A stretch of 64,000 nt of DNA from Vibrio sagamiensis NBRC 104589 (GTDB lineage: Bacteria; Pseudomonadota; Gammaproteobacteria; Enterobacterales; Vibrionaceae): assembly GCF_007990935.1 (NCBI RefSeq), contig NZ_BJXJ01000013.1:47058-111057 (forward strand). Direction: 5' to 3'. The translations under genes and the position numbers were made by a program. The notes beneath the pieces were generated by a model. That model did not search any database and was not told the DNA's origin. It saw nothing but the letters and a program-made list of their open reading frames with translations. Shown here piece after piece: positions 58,825 to 64,000 of this stretch; position 1 is the stretch's first letter; each line of letters opens with the position of its first letter.

Positions 58825-59220
58825 CCACCCACCTTCTCATATGTTTTCAGTTCTAAACAAAAAGAGAAAATTTATTCCACTTTTAATTCATGGATTTGCT
58901 CATTCTATGTTCATCATGTAGCAGCTTAACATTCAATAAAGTAATTAAACATAAATTATAACAAAATCACCACTTCATATTGATAAGCATTAAAACGCAG
59001 TTCTTTACACTTTATACTATATCTCGTTTTGTCTTTTTAGATATTTAGTTTGAGGGCTGTCAAATTCTTACTAAATAGTAACTATATTTGGTATAACCGA
59101 TTTAAGGTTCGGGTTTATAATAAATCTATGGTGCTGGTAGTTTTCGTTAACGCTTTTATTAATAAAACTATTCCACGTTAACAGAACCAGCAAGTTGTTC
59201 TCTATGCCTTCGTGAACACT
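58825..59220. other. Intergenic region upstream of hexR
   Basis: No gene recognised. It contains the hexR promoter; a GTG at 59212 is in frame with hexR but the ATG at 59221 is the better start. Confidence 0.4.
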
Positions 59221-60075
59221 ATGAATACATTAGAAAAAGTACAAAAAAATTTAGAAAATTTTAGTAAGTCAGAACGTAAAGTTGCCGAAGTAATTATGGC
59301 ATCTCCTCAAACTGCTATTCATTCAAGCATTGCAACATTAGCTAAAATGGCAGATGTCAGTGAACCAACAGTCAATCGTTTCTGTCGCCGTCTAGACACC
59401 AAAGGCTTCCCAGATTTTAAGCTACACCTTGCTCAAAGCTTGGCTAATGGGACCCCTTACGTTAATCGTAATGTTGAAGAAGACGACGGCCCAGATGCCT
59501 ATACCCATAAAATATTTGAATCAACCATGGCATGCCTAGATGTCGCTAAAAATAGCCTTGATGCAATGCAAATCAATCGTGCTGTCGATTTGTTGACACA
59601 AGCTAAACGAATTTCATTCTTTGGTTTAGGTGCATCTTCTGCTGTTGCACGTGATGCTCAAAACAAGTTTATCCGCTTTAATATTCCTATTAGCTGCTTT
59701 GATGACATTCTTATGCAAAGAATGAGTTGTATTAACTGTAGCGATAACGACGTAATTGTTTTAATTTCTCACACTGGTAGAACAAAAAGCCTTGTTGAAA
59801 TAGCCAATTTAGCCCGAGAAAATGGAGCAACGGTAATCTCAGTCACAGCAAAAGGCTCCCCTCTTGAAAAAGCAAGCTCACTAGCTATTACGCTTGATGT
59901 ACCAGAAGACACCGACGTTTACATGCCAATGGCAAGCCGTGTCGTTCAGATGACCGTAATCGATGTTTTAGCTACAGGCTTTACTCTTCGTCGAGGTACT
60001 GGTTTCCGTGAAAACCTAAAACGAGTTAAAGATGCTTTAAAAGATAGCCGCTACGATAAATTCAATCCGTACTAA
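59221..60075 (+). CDS. hexR: Central carbon metabolism regulator HexR (RpiR family)
   Basis: HexR controls glycolytic, Entner-Doudoroff and related genes in response to 2-keto-3-deoxy-6-phosphogluconate. The 284 residues have an N-terminal RpiR helix-turn-helix (SSIATLAKMADVSEPTVNRF then CRRLDTKGFPDFKLHLAQSL) and a C-terminal SIS sugar-phosphate domain (ISFFGLGASSAVA, VIVLISHTGRTKSLVEIA). Sequence and length match other Vibrio and E. coli HexR proteins. An inverted repeat at 60097 just past the stop is reminiscent of its own recognition sequence. Confidence 0.93.
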   Translation: MNTLEKVQKNLENFSKSERKVAEVIMASPQTAIHSSIATLAKMADVSEPTVNRFCRRLDTKGFPDFKLHLAQSLANGTPYVNRNVEEDDGPDAYTHKIFESTMACLDVAKNSLDAMQINRAVDLLTQAKRISFFGLGASSAVARDAQNKFIRFNIPISCFDDILMQRMSCINCSDNDVIVLISHTGRTKSLVEIANLARENGATVISVTAKGSPLEKASSLAITLDVPEDTDVYMPMASRVVQMTVIDVLATGFTLRRGTGFRENLKRVKDALKDSRYDKFNPY

Positions 60076-60096
60076 GGGCGTTGGTTTTGATGACGT

Positions 60097-60115
60097 TTTG
60101 TAGAAAACCTACAAA
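60097..60115. promoter_or_regulatory. Inverted repeat between hexR and grxA
   Basis: TTTGTAG-AAAAC-CTACAAA is a perfect 7-bp inverted repeat. Its 15-bp core has the length and ends of a HexR box (TGTA...TACA) but about three central mismatches to the consensus as I recall it. It could instead be a weak terminator or another operator. Confidence 0.3.
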
Positions 60116-60276
60116 TTGCGTTCAAACTTTGTACGATAGTTTTCACCTATCATAGTGAGAAGAAAATGCTGCTTTATTTCCTAAAAAGAATCGTGCATAG
60201 TAATCTCAAAATTTAAGAGTAAAGCTTTATAGCTGTCACTCTGATACGAAACTCGAATTTCAGGAGAATTAAGCTT

Positions 60277-60543
60277 ATGTTCGTAGTTATCTTTGGTCGC
60301 CCTGCTTGCCCATTTTGCGTTCGTGCAAAAGAACATGCAGAAACACTAAAAGCAAAGCGTGATGACTTTAATTACCGTTATGTAGACATTCACGCAGAAG
60401 GTATTTCTAAAGCAGATTTAGAAAAGACCGTAGGCAAACCCGTTGAAACTGTGCCTCAAATCTTTATCGACCAAGACCATATTGGTGGTTGTGACGAATT
60501 TGAAGCATATGCAAAAGAACACCTAGGCCTTTTTGACGAATAA
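60277..60543 (+). CDS. grxA: Glutaredoxin 1
   Basis: An 88-residue glutaredoxin with the CPFC active site (RPACPFCVRAKEHAE; Cys11 and Cys14), the cis-Pro TVPQIFID and the glutathione-binding GGCDEFEAYAKEHLG. It reduces disulfides, for example in ribonucleotide reductase, using glutathione. Length is close to E. coli GrxA (85). A CAGGAG ribosome-binding site precedes the ATG, and a good terminator follows. Confidence 0.95.
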   Translation: MFVVIFGRPACPFCVRAKEHAETLKAKRDDFNYRYVDIHAEGISKADLEKTVGKPVETVPQIFIDQDHIGGCDEFEAYAKEHLGLFDE

Positions 60544-60565
60544 ATTCTGGCTTTTAATTTGGATA

Positions 60566-60597
60566 AAATCCCTAAGAGGTTTGAGCCTTAGGGATTT
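60566..60597 (+). terminator. Terminator of grxA
   Basis: AAATCCCTAAG and CTTAGGGATTT form a perfect 11-bp stem with a 10-base loop, followed by CTTTATATTTT. Confidence 0.85.
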
Positions 60598-60673
60598 CTT
60601 TATATTTTAACTGTAATGAAAAAGTATTTTATTTCGTTCAAATCATTTAAATATCACTTCACGAACTTTAACG

Positions 60674-63600
60674 TTATAAATGCTTAGATAAACGTAATAA
60701 TAGCACTTGGTCATCACGACTATAGCTTTGCAATTGTAACCTAGCGAACCAATCTGGCATAAAGTCCCAGCGAACCCCAACACCAATACTCACTGAAGAA
60801 TGATGTTTTTCCTTAACATCAACGTCATTACTTGAACCTTTTACAAAATTTAATCCACTACTCAAATAAACCTTAAACTCTTCATTTAAAGGATAGTGAT
60901 ACTGCCCTTCAATACCAAAGTTTCTGTACTTTATGTATGCCTCATTTCCAGAAGTAAATCTAACTGTCGCCTTCCCCATTTCGGTATAATACCCTTCAAC
61001 AGTAAAGTCCCCTTCTTCCAAGCCTATAAATAATTGATAAGCTACATCACTATGGTTTGTCACTTTAAAACCTTGTTCACTACTATACGGAGAAAGGTAA
61101 CTTCCTCCTAAGGCAGCACCAACATAAGGGTGAGCTTGTGCATTTACCAACGAAATGTGTAGGATGGGGGCTAGCGTCATTGAAATAAGCAACCTACGGA
61201 CTAGTAAACCCATTAGACCCATTATTGACATCCAACCTAGGCTACCACCGGCACTACGACCAACTTCTACAACCGCTAACGGCGATCTTAATGGCTCTGC
61301 AACTGTCACACTAAGATGTATCTCTCCATTTACTTCTCCATCTCTGTCAAAAGCACCACCATCTACAGCATTGAGAAGTACACAATGGTGACCAGTATTA
61401 AGGCCAGAAGTAAATTTATCTTTTTCTTTTGAAGATGGACAAATGCCTTCCTCATTGTTTAACCAATCTGATGACATCACAGATTGTCTTTGACCAGACT
61501 GAGACTGATAAGATTCGTCAGACCAATCGCCATCAGTGGACATACTGAACAATGTGGCATCATTACCAATTGATTCAGACATTGGTAATACTGTTTGAAC
61601 ACTGTCCTTTGAACCATTGAGTTGTAATTGCATGTCATAAACCTCGTGATGCACGCCACCGTCTGGAGATGGAACTTCATAAAAGTTCATGAAGTTTTCC
61701 ATTGGCACAACCGCTGAGGATGAATCGACACTCTGTGCATAATCCGCAACTTTTGGATGAACTCCCTCTTCCACAATGATGGCATGCGAATCATCTGTCA
61801 AAATTTGTGTGCTAATACAAGGGGATTCAATTATTGAATCAACAGCATCATCTATACCATCATGGTCGACATCAATGATGATCTCACCACTTATCTTAAC
61901 CAACACTTCGAATTCAGTAACTAAATTAACAATGGCACTACCAATATATTTCGTCAATTCAACTTGACCTGTATAGCGTCCTGCCGGATAAGTTTTATTC
62001 GGGATAAAGAGAGTATTGCCTGTCAATTGAGTGTCAGTAGGTAAATCTAAACCATCAGGAAGAGTCCACATGATATCTCGCTCACCAGCCTGAACTCCCG
62101 GTGCATGAAGGATAAAGCTAACAACACCATCTTTATCTCGTAATTTATTACTAACCCATAGAGGAATATTATCACTGATACTAGGGTCGGCTCCCGCCAA
62201 GATTTCTTCTTCATTGCTAACACCATCATTATCAAAATCCTTTTCAATTGCTGATAACAATGTCTCTTGGGCTAAAGTTAACCCGTTATTAATATCTACA
62301 TCAGAGCCATTAATCGTTGGATTGTTAGAGTCTTTAAAATCAAATCCTTTCATAACTTCGTAAATATCATGCAGACCATCCCCATCTGTATCATCAGATA
62401 ATGTCACCGTATGGTTACCACCATCATGAAGTAAGATAATTTCTATGATATCCGGAATACTATTACCATTGGTGTCTCTCTCATTTGCACTGACTGGATT
62501 TGTTCCTAGTTCCATTTCTCGTTGATTTGAAATACCATCGTAATCCCAATCACCGTTTGGATCATTATTTACCATGCCAAGTAATGAAACAAAGTTGCTG
62601 TCTCCACCACTATTTTGAAGGGGATCCAATTCACAAGTAAGCTCACTGAGATTGTTTAAACCATCACCATCTAAATCTTCATGAGCATCAATAACTCCGT
62701 TGTCGCCATGTACACCATCCTGATGCTCACTGTGAGAGTCCGCTTCATTATCTAAAGTACCAAGTAATGCTTCTTGCTCTTCTGTTAAACCATCTAAATC
62801 TAAATCTAAATCAGATGACAACAATGTTTGATTAGTATGAACTCGATCGATAATGGCTTGAATTTCTTCAGCCGTTGGATTTGTAGGATCCACATATGTA
62901 CCCGCTTGTAACGCTAAGTTATAGTCAGCAATATTGTCCGAGTCGACTCCAGAAACTCCATCGATAGAATTCAGCTGATCGGCTGTCATGGAAATTCCGT
63001 TAGTGTTACCAGAAATGTCTTCAATCAACTCTTTTAGGCTTAATTCACTGGCATTAACTGTATTAATAATCGATTGAATTTCATCTGCTTTAGGATTATT
63101 TGGATCGGCATAAGTGCCATTTTTTAGCGCTTCAATGTATTCATCCAGATTATCGGCTGTTACACCATCTACCCCTTCAATCGCATTGAGTTGCTCAATC
63201 GTAACAGTAACGCCATCCGCATTACCCGCAATGTCCTCCACCAAAGCATTTAACCCATTTTCACTAGCATTAACTGCATCAATCACTGCTTGAATTTCCT
63301 CTGCTGTTGGGTTATTTGGATCGGCATAAATACCATTTTTTAGCGCTTCAATATATTCATCCAGATTATCGGCTGTTACACCATCTACGCCATCAATAGC
63401 ATTCAACTGATCTGGAGTAACAGTGACGCCATCCGCATTACCTGCAATATCTTCTGCCACCGCACTTAAATTGGCTTCGCTGGTATTGACGGCATCTACC
63501 ACTGCCTGAATTTCTTCCGCTGTTGGGTTACTCGGGTCTACATATGTACCATTTTGTAGTGCTTCAACATACTCATCTAAATTATCAGCTGTCGCACCGT

Positions 63601-64000
63601 CTACACCGTCAATGCCATTCAGTTGCTCTGGGGTAACAGTGATACCATTCGCATTACCCGCTATATCTTCAGCCACCGCATCCATTCCATCTTTATTTGC
63701 ATTGACCGCATCAATAACCTCTTGGACTTCTTCCGCTGTTGGATTATTTGGATCGGCATAAGTACCATCTAGAAGCGCATCAATATATTCATCCAAATTA
63801 TCAGCTGTTACACCATCCACTCCCTTAATCGCATTGAGTTGGTCTGGGGTAACTGTAACGCCATCTGCATTACCTGCAATATCTTCCGCCAGAGCATCTA
63901 AATTAGCTTCACTAGTGTTGACAGCATCAATCACCGCTTGAATTTCCTCCGCCGTTGGATTGCTAGGGTCTGCATACGTACCCTTTTGTAACGCTTCGAC
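60674..64000 (-). CDS. Giant repeat protein with calcium-binding repeats, GlyGly-CTERM-like signal and fused outer-membrane barrel; 5' end beyond the window
   Basis: The frame is open to the window edge, so the N-terminus is missing. The visible 1100 or so residues have four parts. (1) Tandem 72-residue repeats (NPTAEEIQAVIDAVN, EDIAGNADGVTVTP, DGVTADNLDEYIEAL). (2) Asp-rich thrombospondin-3-like calcium-binding repeats (DLDGDGLNNLSEL, DWDYDGISNQREMELG, DTDGDGLHDIYEVMKG). (3) A region with a GlyGly-CTERM-like sorting signal (SAGGSLGWMSIMGLMGLLVRR, GG at 61244-61249). (4) In the same frame, LLISMTLAPILHISLVNAQA, which resembles a signal peptide, then a barrel of about 150 residues (HPYVGAALGGSYL to LLLRLSKHL). 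In other bacteria (1-3) and (4) would be separate proteins. The barrel may instead start separately at an ATG at 61213 or 61180. Probable cell-surface adhesin or structural protein. Confidence 0.82.
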   Translation of the reverse strand, partial: VEALQKGTYADPSNPTAEEIQAVIDAVNTSEANLDALAEDIAGNADGVTVTPDQLNAIKGVDGVTADNLDEYIDALLDGTYADPNNPTAEEVQEVIDAVNANKDGMDAVAEDIAGNANGITVTPEQLNGIDGVDGATADNLDEYVEALQNGTYVDPSNPTAEEIQAVVDAVNTSEANLSAVAEDIAGNADGVTVTPDQLNAIDGVDGVTADNLDEYIEALKNGIYADPNNPTAEEIQAVIDAVNASENGLNALVEDIAGNADGVTVTIEQLNAIEGVDGVTADNLDEYIEALKNGTYADPNNPKADEIQSIINTVNASELSLKELIEDISGNTNGISMTADQLNSIDGVSGVDSDNIADYNLALQAGTYVDPTNPTAEEIQAIIDRVHTNQTLLSSDLDLDLDGLTEEQEALLGTLDNEADSHSEHQDGVHGDNGVIDAHEDLDGDGLNNLSELTCELDPLQNSGGDSNFVSLLGMVNNDPNGDWDYDGISNQREMELGTNPVSANERDTNGNSIPDIIEIILLHDGGNHTVTLSDDTDGDGLHDIYEVMKGFDFKDSNNPTINGSDVDINNGLTLAQETLLSAIEKDFDNDGVSNEEEILAGADPSISDNIPLWVSNKLRDKDGVVSFILHAPGVQAGERDIMWTLPDGLDLPTDTQLTGNTLFIPNKTYPAGRYTGQVELTKYIGSAIVNLVTEFEVLVKISGEIIIDVDHDGIDDAVDSIIESPCISTQILTDDSHAIIVEEGVHPKVADYAQSVDSSSAVVPMENFMNFYEVPSPDGGVHHEVYDMQLQLNGSKDSVQTVLPMSESIGNDATLFSMSTDGDWSDESYQSQSGQRQSVMSSDWLNNEEGICPSSKEKDKFTSGLNTGHHCVLLNAVDGGAFDRDGEVNGEIHLSVTVAEPLRSPLAVVEVGRSAGGSLGWMSIMGLMGLLVRRLLISMTLAPILHISLVNAQAHPYVGAALGGSYLSPYSSEQGFKVTNHSDVAYQLFIGLEEGDFTVEGYYTEMGKATVRFTSGNEAYIKYRNFGIEGQYHYPLNEEFKVYLSSGLNFVKGSSNDVDVKEKHHSSVSIGVGVRWDFMPDWFARLQLQSYSRDDQVLLLRLSKHL
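62835..64000. repeat. 216-bp tandem coding repeats
   Basis: Five complete copies and a cut copy at the window end, with a period of 72 codons. Each copy encodes DPNNPTAEEIQAVIDAVN, EDIAGNADGVTVTPDQLNAI and DGVDGVTADNLDEYIEAL variants. Copies nearer 64000 are most alike, while those near 63000 have drifted (NPKADEIQSIINTVN, GVSGVDSDNIADYNLAL), suggesting recent expansion toward the N-terminus. Confidence 0.88.

Noticed and set aside
62835..64000. Regular repeats considered as a CRISPR array
   Set aside because: The 216-bp period is a multiple of three and lies in one long reading frame with conserved protein repeats and no unique spacers.

Overview
The window looks like a chromosome segment of a marine Vibrionaceae bacterium, most likely a Vibrio. 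The DNA is AT-rich. The genes from about 45.8 to 60.6 kb (trxB, cydD, cydC, serC, a YdgA-like protein, a YfaZ-like porin, tfoX, an HDOD protein, panP, hexR, grxA) are housekeeping genes that, from memory, lie near one another in Vibrio genomes. Other Vibrio-type markers are the long form of PurC, a VcINDY-like carboxylate transporter, and DUF3581 and DUF2797 proteins. No tRNA, rRNA, CRISPR array, insertion sequence or prophage was seen.

Layout. Positions 1-4377 hold a minus-strand operon of secreted proteins: an 882-residue protein of unknown function, then two tandem ADP-ribosyltransferases of the R-S-E toxin class, then the cut-off start of another exported protein. Positions 4.9-14.4 kb are mostly core genes (DUF3581, an ICMT-like methyltransferase, a YdiJ-type FAD/Fe-S dehydrogenase, DUF2786, an OmpA-type lipoprotein, a J-domain membrane protein, a LexA-controlled sulA), with a degraded DUF3334-like pseudogene at about 10 kb. 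Positions 14.5-26.7 kb look accessory: small exported proteins and a broken relative, a 601-residue secreted protein with a jelly-roll-like region, a CesT-type chaperone next to a probable type III effector, an exported amidase, an AraC regulator with an MFS exporter, and several orphan exported or basic proteins.

Positions 27-45.7 kb mix metabolism (purC with a perfect PurR-like operator, maeA, a catalase, sanA, a dicarboxylate transporter, an HrpB-type helicase) with secreted degradative functions (a chitin-binding-like protein and a very large M36 metalloprotease lipoprotein, with a 30-residue exported peptide between them). From 45.8 kb on is the core block named above. The window ends inside a large minus-strand gene. 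Its 72-residue repeats are followed by calcium-binding-type repeats, a GlyGly-CTERM-like sorting signal and, in the same reading frame, an outer-membrane beta-barrel.

The strongest candidates for new biology are the ADP-ribosyltransferase operon with its 882-residue partner, the orphan type III effector/chaperone pair with an internally duplicated effector, and the sorting-signal/barrel fusion. A family of short hairpin repeats built on AAGTnAC or ACCCAAG is scattered between genes through the window.
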